Positions 28,438 to 37,108 of a stretch of 64,000 nucleotides of DNA are shown here, piece by piece. Location: positions 1-64,000 of the forward strand of contig NZ_BAMJ01000003.1 in assembly GCF_000615805.1 (NCBI RefSeq). Reading direction: 5' to 3'. Positions within the stretch are counted from its first letter, which is position 1; each line of letters starts with the position of its first letter. The notes under the pieces were generated by a model. It was given only the letters and a program-made list of their open reading frames with translations, searched no databases and was not told the origin of the DNA. The translations under genes and the position numbers were made by a program. This stretch comes from Latilactobacillus fuchuensis DSM 14340 = JCM 11249 (GTDB lineage Bacteria > Bacillota > Bacilli > Lactobacillales > Lactobacillaceae).

Positions 28438-29302
28438 GCTAAAATTAACGCAAATTACGAAACAATTTGGCCACCAAGTTATTTTGGATGACATTAATCT
28501 AACGTTTAAACCAAATACGATTTATGGTTTATTAGGCCGTAACGGGGTCGGTAAAAGTACCTTATTGAACATTATCACCAATCGGATTTTTGCCAGTAGC
28601 GGGACGATTAGTTGGCAAGATCAAGCACTAACTGGCCGCGATCATCCGGTTCAAGCGTTCTATTTGATGTCAGAAACCAACTTGTTCTCTAAAGAAGAAC
28701 GGCTCAATAAAATTATTAAAAATACCGCTTTGTTACAGGGCCAGTTTGACGAAACTTTATCAGCGGAAATGATGACGGCTTTTGGCTTGAATCCAAAGAA
28801 GAAGTTAAGTCAATTATCTACCGGTTATCGAACGATTTTTAAAGCGATGCTCGCCTTGTGCGTCCCAGCCGAAGTTGTCTTTTTGGATGAACCGATTCTG
28901 GGGTTAGATGCGAATCATCGCGAAATGTTGTACCAATTCATTTTGAAGGCGTATGAGGAACGACCACGGACGATTGTCTTAGCGACCCACTTAATCGAAG
29001 AGATTGCTAATTTAATCGAACACGTCGTGATTTTGAATGAAACCCAAGTCATTATTGATGAACCTTTGGAGACGGTGCTAGCGAAGAGTTATCGGATTAG
29101 TGGCCCAGAGGAAGTCGTTCAAGCGTATTGTCAGGAATTGAATCAACTGGCAACGGAACAGTTGGGAACGTTGTATATCGCTTATATTTACGATCAATTA
29201 CCAACTGAACGTGAAATTCCAGACCGCTTAACAATCGAACACGTTGATTTACAACAAACCTTTATTAAATTAACTAACGAACGGGGGAATCGTGATGTTT
29301 AA
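28430..29302 (+). CDS. YtrB-like ABC transporter ATP-binding protein
   Basis: A 290 aa ATPase. Walker A is GRNGVGKST near residue 36, the signature is the degenerate LSTGYR near 127, Walker B is VVFLDEPILGLD near 148 and the switch His lies in ATHLIEE near 184. The Q-loop position reads MSETNL, with Glu rather than Gln. The C-terminal 80 residues form an accessory domain. Start ATG 28430 is preferred to 28424 because GAAAGAGGG lies seven bases before it. It overlaps gntR and the permease gene, so the three are translationally coupled. The transported substrate is unknown; relatives respond to cell-wall antibiotics. Confidence 0.88.
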   Translation: MNELKLTQITKQFGHQVILDDINLTFKPNTIYGLLGRNGVGKSTLLNIITNRIFASSGTISWQDQALTGRDHPVQAFYLMSETNLFSKEERLNKIIKNTALLQGQFDETLSAEMMTAFGLNPKKKLSQLSTGYRTIFKAMLALCVPAEVVFLDEPILGLDANHREMLYQFILKAYEERPRTIVLATHLIEEIANLIEHVVILNETQVIIDEPLETVLAKSYRISGPEEVVQAYCQELNQLATEQLGTLYIAYIYDQLPTEREIPDRLTIEHVDLQQTFIKLTNERGNRDV

Positions 29303-30074
29303 AGCCATGTTACGTTACAGATTAACAGAATTATGGAGCACCGTGCTTAAAACGCTACTCGGCGTATTCATGACAGTGGTTGTGGCAGCGATTATTGCCG
29401 TGGGTGTCAGCCTGTATCAACACGTCGATTTTAGTTGGATAGAGTACGTGAAATTTATTGCTTACGCCATGGTTTTTGGCGGGCTAATTGCCAGTCAAAT
29501 TGTGATTATGATTGCCGCATTCACATCTGTTAGACCCTTTTTTGAATTTGGGATTCAAAATGGCATCTCCCGACAAACGAGTTACGCCACACAATTGGTT
29601 ACTTTGTTTAGCACACAAACCATTACCTTCTTAATCGGTTACTTATTAGCCGTCTGGATGAATTATAATGCCTCATTAGCTTTTCTATTAGCGCCACGAG
29701 TTGTTATCATGGTAATCCTAGTTGGCTGGTTACTTTTAGCCAGCGCCCTTCAAATCAGTAGCTTCATGACGTTATTTGAAAAGAAAATGTGGTGGGTCAT
29801 CTTCGTCATCTACATTGTTTGGTCCGTCGTCTATAATCAATATCTTGCCCCCATTCTGACGAGCATTTTACCAGCGTGGGCCAAAGCATTATCATTTGAC
29901 GTTGTTGTCATCTTTGGTGATACACAGTCGGCCGATAGTATGCTTCACGTCAGTCAACAACCTATGGCTTGGATCAGTTTACTGATTAGTATCCTAGTGC
30001 CACTCATTATCGCTGGTGTGTGCCAACATTTCATGCAAACTCGGCGGTTAGCGTTTACGTTAAGAAAAGATTAA
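29295..30074 (+). CDS. ABC transporter permease of the GntR-linked system
   Basis: A 259 aa integral membrane protein with six predicted segments, near residues 15-40, 50-75, 100-122, 130-152, 160-180 and 225-245. It has no recognised catalytic motif. The stop of the ATPase gene lies inside its first codons, so it is the membrane partner of that ATPase. ATG 29295 is chosen over GTG 29292 by codon type; a GGGGGAA site lies upstream. A terminator follows at 30125. Its role in export or sensing of envelope-active compounds is inferred from the YtrAB-like arrangement. Confidence 0.82.
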   Translation: MFKAMLRYRLTELWSTVLKTLLGVFMTVVVAAIIAVGVSLYQHVDFSWIEYVKFIAYAMVFGGLIASQIVIMIAAFTSVRPFFEFGIQNGISRQTSYATQLVTLFSTQTITFLIGYLLAVWMNYNASLAFLLAPRVVIMVILVGWLLLASALQISSFMTLFEKKMWWVIFVIYIVWSVVYNQYLAPILTSILPAWAKALSFDVVVIFGDTQSADSMLHVSQQPMAWISLLISILVPLIIAGVCQHFMQTRRLAFTLRKD

Positions 30075-30092
30075 ACTTAAAATTGCATGACA

Positions 30093-30116
30093 TTAGTGAT
30101 TTCAATATCACTAATG
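30093..30116. repeat. Inverted repeat ahead of the LanFEG-like genes
   Basis: ATTAGTGAT (30093-30101) and ATCACTAAT (30108-30116) are perfect 9-bp arms around six bases, without a T tail. It may be an operator for the downstream transporter genes, lying just before the terminator-like hairpin at 30125-30162. Confidence 0.55.
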
Positions 30117-30124
30117 ATTGAAAT

Positions 30125-30162
30125 GAACCCCATAGCTTAATTGTCTGTAGGGTTCTTTTTTT
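30125..30162 (+). terminator. Terminator (or attenuator) before the LanFEG-like genes
   Basis: GAACCC at 30125-30130 pairs with GGGTTC at 30150-30155, with partial inner pairing, followed by seven Ts. It most simply ends the GntR-ABC operon. Confidence 0.75.
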
Positions 30163-30184
30163 ATCCAGAATAGGGGGGTGCGGT

Positions 30185-31066
30185 ATGATAACCGTTAAAA
30201 ATATAGTTGTTTCTTTTTCGAAAAGACAGGTGATTAAAAAGGTTTCTTTTCAGGTCAAAGAGGGGGCCGTTGTTGGTTTGATTGGCCCAAATGGCGCTGG
30301 TAAAACCACCATTATGAAAACGATTTTGGGCTTATTGAAGTTTGAAGGGGCGATCCAAATTAACGGGAGCGCGGTAACGGTCAATAACCATCAGGCTTTA
30401 ACCAAGGTGGGCGCCTTGATTGAGCGCCCCGCAATTTATCCCTTTTTAACTGGTCGCCAAAACCTGACGCTTTATTGTAAAAATCAACAGGACGTGCTGG
30501 ACCTCGTCACTTCGTTGGAAATGACGGCCTATGTTGATGATAAATCTAAGCAATATTCATTAGGGATGAAGCAAAAATTGGGGATTGCGATTGCGTTACT
30601 AAATCAACCTGAGTTTGTGATTCTGGATGAACCGATGAATGGCTTAGATATTGAAGCAACGATTCTAGTGCGTCAGATTATTAAAAAATATGCGGATGGG
30701 GGAACCTCATTCTTAATTTCAAGTCATATCTTAAGTGAACTCGAAAAAGTGATAACGGATGTTGTTTTAATTAATAATGGTGAAATATTAGTTGAAAAAC
30801 CCATTACCGAACTCATTCAAAATGAGCATCATCAATATAAACTGGTGACTAATAATCTAGCTAAGACGGTTGCACTATTGGACGCTAACGGTATTAAAAG
30901 TGAGAACAACGAAACCTATTTAACGATCGACGCGAGTCGTATTTTAGAAATACAACCGATCATTTATGCACATGGCATTCAGTTACTGGAATTGTCGCCT
31001 ATTACAATTGACTTTGAAGAAGTGGTTGTTAACGTCTTGAAAGAGCGGGAGGTCAACCCGAAATGA
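30185..31066 (+). CDS. LanF/BcrA-like ABC transporter ATP-binding protein
   Basis: A 293 aa ATPase. Walker A is GPNGAGKTT near residue 37, the signature is YSLGMKQKLGIA near 122, Walker B is FVILDEPMNGLD near 144 and the switch His is in SSHILSE near 178. The Q-loop reads GALIERPAIYPFLTG, with Glu in place of Gln. This E-loop is known from lantibiotic self-immunity (LanF) and bacitracin resistance (BcrA) ATPases. Two permease genes follow, as in LanFEG. GGGGGGTG precedes the ATG. The export of an antimicrobial peptide is inferred; no bacteriocin gene was found nearby. Confidence 0.87.
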   Translation: MITVKNIVVSFSKRQVIKKVSFQVKEGAVVGLIGPNGAGKTTIMKTILGLLKFEGAIQINGSAVTVNNHQALTKVGALIERPAIYPFLTGRQNLTLYCKNQQDVLDLVTSLEMTAYVDDKSKQYSLGMKQKLGIAIALLNQPEFVILDEPMNGLDIEATILVRQIIKKYADGGTSFLISSHILSELEKVITDVVLINNGEILVEKPITELIQNEHHQYKLVTNNLAKTVALLDANGIKSENNETYLTIDASRILEIQPIIYAHGIQLLELSPITIDFEEVVVNVLKEREVNPK

Positions 31067-31827
31067 TGCGAAATTTGGCGCAGGAATGGTTTAAGGTCAA
31101 ACATCAAAAAAGTTTTTACTATGGTATTTTGATGCTGTTTGGCCTGATGCTTTTTACGGTATTGATGGATAGTGACGATCAAGTGTCGTTTCTAATTGTT
31201 CAAGGTTTTGGTGCTAGTCAATGGATTGCTTTGATTCTAGTCGTGTTTAGTGCAAACTTATTTGCAATGGAATATCAGAATAACACGCTACTGACTTTGT
31301 TTTATAAAAGTCCGACGAAAAGGGCCATTTATTGGGCAAAATTGATGATTATTTTAGGCTATAGTGGCATTTTACATGTTTCATCAATTAGCTTTACGAT
31401 TCTGCTTAAGCTGTTTTTCTATCCTAATCAATATCATTGGTTTTCGACAGTGACTGGCAACCAGTCTTTATTGAAAACGTTTTTAAAACTAACAACGATC
31501 AATTTGATGGCCTCGCTCTTAATGATTTCAATTACTATTTGTCTAATCTGTTTATTTAAAGTGAACGTCGTTGCAATCAGTATCGGCGTGGGAATTGTCT
31601 TCTTAGGTCAAACAATTTCAGGCGGACTCATACAGTCAGCCGGAGATTTAGTGTCGTTACTCAAGTGGAATCCGTTTAATATGTTGAATTTATTAGGGCA
31701 ATTGGCTGATCCCAGTTTTAGGGCGATTACGAAATTGAATAATCCTCAAATCATGATTGGGACGGCAGGCTATACGCTACTGTTTCTGGGTTTAGGGTAT
31801 CGACTGTTTAAACGAAGTCACAATTAA
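31063..31827 (+). CDS. LanE/BcrB-like ABC transporter permease (first)
   Basis: A 254 aa integral membrane protein with six predicted segments at about 15-35, 46-68, 98-120, 145-175, 180-200 and 228-248. The N-terminal QEWFKVKHQKSFYYGIL and the loop AMEYQNNTLLTLFYKSPTKRAIYWAK near 68-93 are typical of ABC-2 permeases of lantibiotic immunity and bacitracin systems. It overlaps the ATPase stop codon by four bases. It is clearly related in sequence to the following gene, so the two probably form a heterodimeric channel that arose by duplication. Confidence 0.85.
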   Translation: MMRNLAQEWFKVKHQKSFYYGILMLFGLMLFTVLMDSDDQVSFLIVQGFGASQWIALILVVFSANLFAMEYQNNTLLTLFYKSPTKRAIYWAKLMIILGYSGILHVSSISFTILLKLFFYPNQYHWFSTVTGNQSLLKTFLKLTTINLMASLLMISITICLICLFKVNVVAISIGVGIVFLGQTISGGLIQSAGDLVSLLKWNPFNMLNLLGQLADPSFRAITKLNNPQIMIGTAGYTLLFLGLGYRLFKRSHN

Positions 31828-31867
31828 CTTAATAAAGACCCAATACTAATCGTCAAAAAGGAGCTAG

Positions 31868-32638
31868 ATGATGGCAGATAGTTTATATCAAGAATACTAC
31901 AAATTTTTCCATAAAAAGATGGTCTGGTATGCCCCCATTCTATTAATACCGTTAATGCTTTTAGCATGGCTGTTATTTAAATTTGAATTCAGTCGTTACT
32001 TAGTGATTAGTTCCTTTCTAGCGGGGCCGTGGATTGAAATGCTGTTAGTAGTCATTGGTGCGGGTATCTTTTCAATGGAGTTTCAAGAGGGCACCATTCT
32101 GACGTTGTTGTATAAAGCGTCAAGTAAACGGGACATTTATTTTTCAAAATTCTTAGTAATTTTTTGCTACGATGTTGTTTTACACGTGATTGCTTTTGGC
32201 TTAACAATTGTCTTATCATTGATTATCTTTCCTGGCCAGGTTGATTGGTTCGCGGTTTATCAGTATCAGCAACCACTGATTGTTAATCTGATATTAACCC
32301 TGTTGGTGGGGCTAGTGGCGTCACTTTTGACAATCGCTTTGCTTTTTTTCTTTTCAAGTCTATCCAAAAACAATTCGTTAGCGGTGGTCATCAGCTTTGT
32401 GTTAATTTTTATGGGCCAGGGTTTGTCGGATAATTTATTAAATAAATACGAGACCTTCGATTTTATCATTAAATGGAATCCGCTAAATATGTTGAACCTA
32501 CAGAATCAATATACGACCTACGTTGTTTACCATGAGTTAACGCAATTAAGTAACCTACAAATTATCGGTGGGGCTTTATGTTATACGTTGATTTTTCTCG
32601 AGTTCGGGTACTTAATCTTTAGCCATCGGAAATTTTAA
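31868..32638 (+). CDS. LanG/BcrB-like ABC transporter permease (second)
   Basis: A 256 aa integral membrane protein with six predicted segments. It shares with the previous protein the ordered landmarks SMEFQEGTILTLLYKASSKRDIYFSK (near 69), FFYPNQYHWF against IIFPGQVDWF, and KWNPLNMLNL near 205, which indicates an ancient tandem duplication. AAGGAG lies before the tandem ATGs at 31868 and 31871; either could be the start. It is 40 bases after the first permease. The three genes make a complete LanFEG-type unit. Function by family inference only. Confidence 0.85.
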   Translation: MMADSLYQEYYKFFHKKMVWYAPILLIPLMLLAWLLFKFEFSRYLVISSFLAGPWIEMLLVVIGAGIFSMEFQEGTILTLLYKASSKRDIYFSKFLVIFCYDVVLHVIAFGLTIVLSLIIFPGQVDWFAVYQYQQPLIVNLILTLLVGLVASLLTIALLFFFSSLSKNNSLAVVISFVLIFMGQGLSDNLLNKYETFDFIIKWNPLNMLNLQNQYTTYVVYHELTQLSNLQIIGGALCYTLIFLEFGYLIFSHRKF

Positions 32639-32679
32639 ATAACGTTAAGTCATCAATGAAAATAGGTCAGGAGGGCATC

Positions 32680-34062
32680 ATGCTTAAATTAATAGTGAAG
32701 TCATTTATCAAGCATTGGCAGATTTGGTTAGCCGTATTACCCCTTTTTATTGTTTCGGGATTCGTTTTTAGTACGATATTGACCATCTTGAATGCCATCA
32801 AACTGGTTGGGCCGAATACCTTAAGCGCCGAATTTGATTATGGCGTCTTTTTTGAAATGCCAATGTTTGTTGGAAGTCTGGTCATATTGCTACTAGCAAG
32901 GAACGCGATGAAACAATGTATTGATCTTTTTGATGAGACGAACGATATCTTAATGCTTTTGGGGATTTCACCACGTCAATTGAGCGTTATTATGACTGGA
33001 CAAATGTTATTGGTTGGGCTGCTGGGGGCACTGATTGGCAATCTCTTTGCTGTCAAAGGAGCGCAAGCTTTTATCAATATTCTACCAACGGTTGACCGAC
33101 ACGCACTCGCGCAAATGCCCTTGCAATTTTCAGGGCAGGTGGTCTACGTGACCCTATTGCTACAAGCGATGCTGATTGCGATGACGTGTTTGCAGTATTG
33201 TTTTAAAAATTATCAACAACGAAAAGGGCGACTATCGGCTACTAATCAATTGGCCAAACAACGACACCCTGGCTTGTTTAGTGGTAGCGTCGCGCTTTTA
33301 TTCTGTCTAGTTGTAACGGTCATGCTGTATATCAAGGCAGTGCCTAATCCAACTGACGTTAAAGCCTATACGAGCAGTATGGCAAGTTCAATGAATCTAT
33401 TACTGCCGGTCTGGCTGGCGTTACTAAGCGGGATGAACTTTTTAATTCGACCCCTTTTTAAAGGAATCGTGAAGCGCATCGTTGATCTACCAAGTATCAC
33501 AAAACAGCCTATGTTGCGTTCAGCTTTTGATAATATGCAATACAATGTCGAAGGTTTAATTAAATTAAGTCGGCCCGTGATTGTCATTACGTTATTAGTC
33601 GGCAATTTTATTGCGTTATTTCTCAATACTAAATTATTGATTGATGGTCACAATAGCGCGGACTATCTCTATGATTTAATCTTTAATCTGTTGTTTGTAT
33701 TCGGTGCACCAATCATCATCAGTCTTGCTAACGTACTGACTTCGATTGGTTTGTTTAGATTAAAAACCAGAACAGAATCAGCCCAATATTTCTTTTCGGG
33801 TTGTCCGCCAAATTGGCTATTTAAATTAAAATTAATTGAAATCGGAACGGCGTCGTTGATTTCAGTTTTAATCACTTTGTTTGGGACATTTCTGTTTGCA
33901 ATTCCGCTATTACGGGTAACGTATTTAGGGGGTGGCAATATTTTCAAAGCCAACTGGACTGTTAATTGTGCACTCACGTTCGGCGCATTCTTGCTCTTTT
34001 TTGGCTGTTTTATCCTAATCAACGGATTAGCGTTACGGACGACTAAAAAATACATTGAATGA
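32680..34062 (+). CDS. FtsX-like ABC transporter permease
   Basis: A 460 aa membrane protein with about eight to ten hydrophobic segments in two FtsX-like halves. The first segment is near 12-35. The first FtsX-like unit covers about 60-185, including LLGISPRQLSVIMTGQMLLVG. A second set runs from 290 to 455. No large extracellular domain is present, which separates it from BceB and MacB. ATG 32680 is used because AGGAGGG lies four bases upstream; a further upstream start at 32656 would overlap that site. The ATPase encoded 37 bases downstream is its probable partner. Substrate unknown. Confidence 0.83.
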   Translation: MLKLIVKSFIKHWQIWLAVLPLFIVSGFVFSTILTILNAIKLVGPNTLSAEFDYGVFFEMPMFVGSLVILLLARNAMKQCIDLFDETNDILMLLGISPRQLSVIMTGQMLLVGLLGALIGNLFAVKGAQAFINILPTVDRHALAQMPLQFSGQVVYVTLLLQAMLIAMTCLQYCFKNYQQRKGRLSATNQLAKQRHPGLFSGSVALLFCLVVTVMLYIKAVPNPTDVKAYTSSMASSMNLLLPVWLALLSGMNFLIRPLFKGIVKRIVDLPSITKQPMLRSAFDNMQYNVEGLIKLSRPVIVITLLVGNFIALFLNTKLLIDGHNSADYLYDLIFNLLFVFGAPIIISLANVLTSIGLFRLKTRTESAQYFFSGCPPNWLFKLKLIEIGTASLISVLITLFGTFLFAIPLLRVTYLGGGNIFKANWTVNCALTFGAFLLFFGCFILINGLALRTTKKYIE

Positions 34063-34099
34063 ACCAAGTAAGCAAATTATTTAAAGGGAGCTGATCAGC

Positions 34100-34807
34100 A
34101 TGCATCAAAGTGTGATTTCAATGACGCATCTCAAAAAAGAAATCGAACTGGCTAAAAATAAACAATTGCTTGTACTTGACGACCTTTCTTTTGATGTTCA
34201 AAAGGGAGAGTTTATCTCAATTGTCGGACCATCGGGTTCTGGTAAAACGACATTACTCTATTGTATTTCAAGTTTATTACCACCAACGACTGGAACGGTC
34301 TTGATTAACGGTCAAAATCCATATGGTTGGAACGCGACAAAGCTAGCAACATTTCGGCGCAAAGAAATTGGGTTTATTTTTCAACATTTTCAGTTAATTC
34401 CCGCGTTAACGGCTTACGATAATCTGGTATTACCGGGAACGTTAAACGGCCACCGGATTAAACCGGCCACCGTCGCTGCTTTGACCAAGCGATTAGAACT
34501 GAAGGCTGAGTTACACCAATCAATCGATGCCTTATCGGGTGGGGAACAACAAAAGGTGGCGATTGGCCGAACTATTTTAGCGGATCCCGATATTATCTTT
34601 TTAGATGAACCGACTAGCGCCTTAGACACGCATTCTCGGCTGTTGGTGATGACGCTCTTACAGGAATTAGTGACAACCGGGAAAACCATTGTGATGGTAA
34701 CGCACGATTTAACGTTGGCGAGTCAGTCTTCGCGGGCAATTGTGTTAAAGGATGGTCATATTCAAAAAATAGTAGAAGCGCCCACACTGGAGACGCTGAT
34801 TTTCTAA
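34100..34807 (+). CDS. LolD/MacB-type ABC transporter ATP-binding protein
   Basis: A 235 aa ATPase with all canonical elements: Walker A GPSGSGKTT near 43, Q-loop FIFQHFQLIPALTAYDNL near 92, signature LSGGEQQKVAIGR near 144, Walker B IIFLDEPTSALD near 164 and the switch His in VTHDL near 200. The sequence falls in the MacB/LolD/BceA type that pairs with FtsX-like permeases. An AAAGGGAG site precedes the ATG. It is the last of five same-strand transporter genes and is followed by a bidirectional terminator. No sensor kinase or response regulator lies nearby, unlike typical Bce modules. Confidence 0.88.
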   Translation: MHQSVISMTHLKKEIELAKNKQLLVLDDLSFDVQKGEFISIVGPSGSGKTTLLYCISSLLPPTTGTVLINGQNPYGWNATKLATFRRKEIGFIFQHFQLIPALTAYDNLVLPGTLNGHRIKPATVAALTKRLELKAELHQSIDALSGGEQQKVAIGRTILADPDIIFLDEPTSALDTHSRLLVMTLLQELVTTGKTIVMVTHDLTLASQSSRAIVLKDGHIQKIVEAPTLETLIF

Positions 34808-34886
34808 CTAACTAAAGAGTTTTTGATATAAGTCGCAATACGCTTCTTTATCGCGCACCAGAACTCATCAATTTCCGTTCAAATCA

Positions 34887-34924
34887 AAAAGTCGTCTATC
34901 CTTAGTTCGGGATAGGCGACTTTT
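34887..34924. terminator. Bidirectional terminator between the ABC genes and lplA
   Basis: Arms 34887-34901 and 34910-34924 form a 15-bp stem with one G-T wobble, flanked by A and T runs. Confidence 0.88.
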
Positions 34925-34972
34925 CAACTTGATACTCAATTGATAACCGAGTTCTGTTACAGCTTTTTTGAT

Positions 34973-35986
34973 TTATTGGGCTAATAATGTCACTAATTCG
35001 GCTTTGGGAATCCCCGTAAAATAGGGGGTGGTATCAATATCAGCCAAGGCTTCAGTTAAGTGTTGGCGATCATAAATTGTGCCTTGCAGTTGCTTAGCCA
35101 ATTCATTCGCATCACCAGAACCGAAGAAATCGCCATAGAACTTCACGTTAGCGATTTTACCGTGTTCGATGAGTAAACGGGCATCAATCGTGCCAAAATC
35201 GAAATGCTGGCGTTTTTGGACGGTTGAATTGGGTGATTTACCATAGACCCAATCCCAGTTACTGTAGACGTCGTTAAAGAGTTGCTCAATACCCGCTTGA
35301 TCAGCAGCGGTTAATTGATATTGGCGATCACTGATGGCGGCTAAATCGGTGGCGTGGAATAAGTTTAATAATAAAACATCCCGAAATTCTTCGGTCGTCA
35401 TATTTTGATACTGTGAATCAACGTGCGGTTTGAGATTTGTCACGCGTTGGCGAATTGACTTAATCCCTTTCGAAGCGATTTTATCCGCCGGCACGTTGAG
35501 CGCTTGGGTTAAGACGTCTAAATCGACATCCCACGAAAGCGTGCCGTGTGAGAACGTTTTGCCGTTCTTGGTGTACATCGCATTGCCGGAGAACTTCTTA
35601 CCCGCAACCAACATATCATTACGGCCGGAAACTTCTGCCGAAGTCGCGCCCATCTGGTGGAGCGCATCAACAATCGGTTGCGTGAAGGATTTAAAGTCGC
35701 CGAATTGTTCTGAATCGGCATCCACCACGAAACTAAAACAAAGGTTGCCTAAATCTTGATAAATGCCACCACCACCGGATAATCGGCGGGTAACGGTTAT
35801 ATTGTGGTCTTCTACGTATTGTTGATTGATCTCTTCAAACGTATTTTGATTACGGCCCACGATGATGCAGGGCTTTTCAATATAAAAGAGCAACAAAGGT
35901 TCATCGAAATGTTTTTGATTCATTAAATATTGTTCAGTCGCCAAGTTACGACGAATATCATTAGATGGCATAACAACGTAATACAT
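34973..35986 (-). CDS. lplA: Lipoate-protein ligase
   Basis: Activates and attaches lipoate to the E2 or GcvH subunits of 2-oxoacid and glycine-cleavage complexes. It has 337 aa with the start used. The catalytic domain has the CIIVGRNQNTFEEIN segment near 41-55, VTRRLSGGGGIYQDLGNLCFS near 66-86 (lipoyl-AMP binding) and the catalytic Lys region VAGKKFSGNAMY near 127-138. The C-terminal accessory domain of about 90 residues is present. ATG 35986 follows GGGAG; the preceding in-frame TTG is unlikely. The gene stands alone, with no acetoin or pyruvate dehydrogenase genes in the window. Confidence 0.94.
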   Translation of the reverse strand: MYYVVMPSNDIRRNLATEQYLMNQKHFDEPLLLFYIEKPCIIVGRNQNTFEEINQQYVEDHNITVTRRLSGGGGIYQDLGNLCFSFVVDADSEQFGDFKSFTQPIVDALHQMGATSAEVSGRNDMLVAGKKFSGNAMYTKNGKTFSHGTLSWDVDLDVLTQALNVPADKIASKGIKSIRQRVTNLKPHVDSQYQNMTTEEFRDVLLLNLFHATDLAAISDRQYQLTAADQAGIEQLFNDVYSNWDWVYGKSPNSTVQKRQHFDFGTIDARLLIEHGKIANVKFYGDFFGSGDANELAKQLQGTIYDRQHLTEALADIDTTPYFTGIPKAELVTLLAQ

Positions 35987-36051
35987 CAAACAGGACTCCC
36001 TTCATGATTAACACGCTTTCATTATACCTTAGTTGACGATAATAGGGGATT

Positions 36052-36085
36052 AAAAAAGACTGAAATTCACTTGGAATTTCAGTCT
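36052..36085 (-). terminator. Terminator of the nrdHEF operon
   Basis: Read on the minus strand, AGACTGAAATTC and GAATTTCAGTCT form a 12-bp stem followed by a T run. It lies just after the nrdF stop. Confidence 0.88.
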
Positions 36086-36091
36086 AGGTTA

Positions 36092-37057
36092 TTATTCGAA
36101 ATGGTAGTCGCTATCACTCATGGCTTCAACATTACCCAGACGGTAACCATTACCGACTTGGGAGAAGAAATCATGGTTGGCGGTCGAAGTTGACATCCCG
36201 TTTAAAATTACGGGATTGACGTCTTCAGCGGTATCGGGGAAGAGCGCACCTTGTCCAAGGTTCATTAAGGCTTTGTTGGCGTTATAGCGGAGATAAGTTA
36301 GGACTTCTTCAGTCCAACCAGTGCCGTCGTAGACTTCGTGTGTATATTTTTCTTCGTTGGCGTAGAGGTCATACAATAAATCGTACATCCAATCTTTCAA
36401 ACTATCCTGTTCAGCAGCTGGTAATTCGTTAAACCCTAATTGGAATTTATAACCGATATAAGTACCATGCACGGATTCATCCCGGATAATTAACTTGATG
36501 ATTTCAGCGACGTTGGCCAGTTTGTTATTACCTAAATAATAGAGTGGGGTGTAGAAACCAGAGTAGAATAAGAAGGTTTCTAAGAAGACACTGGCAATTT
36601 TTTGTTGAAGTGGCGTGCCGTTTTGGTAAATATCATTAATCTTATTAGCCTTATATTGGAGGTATTGATTCGAATTGGTCCATTCGAAAATTTCGTCAAT
36701 TTCGCTCGGCGTATTCAAAGTTGAGAAAATCGATGAATAACTTTTAGCGTGGACCGATTCCATGAATTGAATGTTATTGAGGACGGCTTCTTCGTGTTGG
36801 GTCCGGATGTTAGCGCGCAAGCTCGCCATCCCATCTTGTGATTGGAGGGTATCGAGTAAGGTTAAGCCACCAAAGACGTGGCCGACAATCCATTTTTCTT
36901 GATCGGATAGGTCACGCCAATCGTCTAAATCGTTGGATAACGGAATCCGGGTATCTAACCAAAATTGTTCGGTTAATTTTTCCCAAGTGGCTTTATCAAT
37001 TTGATCTTCAATTTGGTTCCAATTAATTGCAATGTAATTCTCTGAATTTACTGTCAT
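36092..37057 (-). CDS. nrdF: Class Ib ribonucleotide reductase, small (R2F) subunit
   Basis: Holds the dimetal-tyrosyl radical cofactor for aerobic deoxyribonucleotide synthesis. It has 321 aa, normal for NrdF. Metal ligands are visible in the usual order: Asp in LLDTLQSQDG near 69-72, Glu/His in NIQFMESVHAKSYSS near 96-110, and the later pair in IRDESVHGTYIG near 191-202. It follows nrdE by 51 bases. A strong AAGGAG precedes the ATG. The family normally uses dimanganese with NrdI as activator; nrdI is not in this operon. Confidence 0.96.
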   Translation of the reverse strand: MTVNSENYIAINWNQIEDQIDKATWEKLTEQFWLDTRIPLSNDLDDWRDLSDQEKWIVGHVFGGLTLLDTLQSQDGMASLRANIRTQHEEAVLNNIQFMESVHAKSYSSIFSTLNTPSEIDEIFEWTNSNQYLQYKANKINDIYQNGTPLQQKIASVFLETFLFYSGFYTPLYYLGNNKLANVAEIIKLIIRDESVHGTYIGYKFQLGFNELPAAEQDSLKDWMYDLLYDLYANEEKYTHEVYDGTGWTEEVLTYLRYNANKALMNLGQGALFPDTAEDVNPVILNGMSTSTANHDFFSQVGNGYRLGNVEAMSDSDYHFE

Positions 37058-37108
37058 TTCAATTGACTCCTTTTAGTATGTATCCGGGGCAAATTGCCCC
37101 TTGACTGA

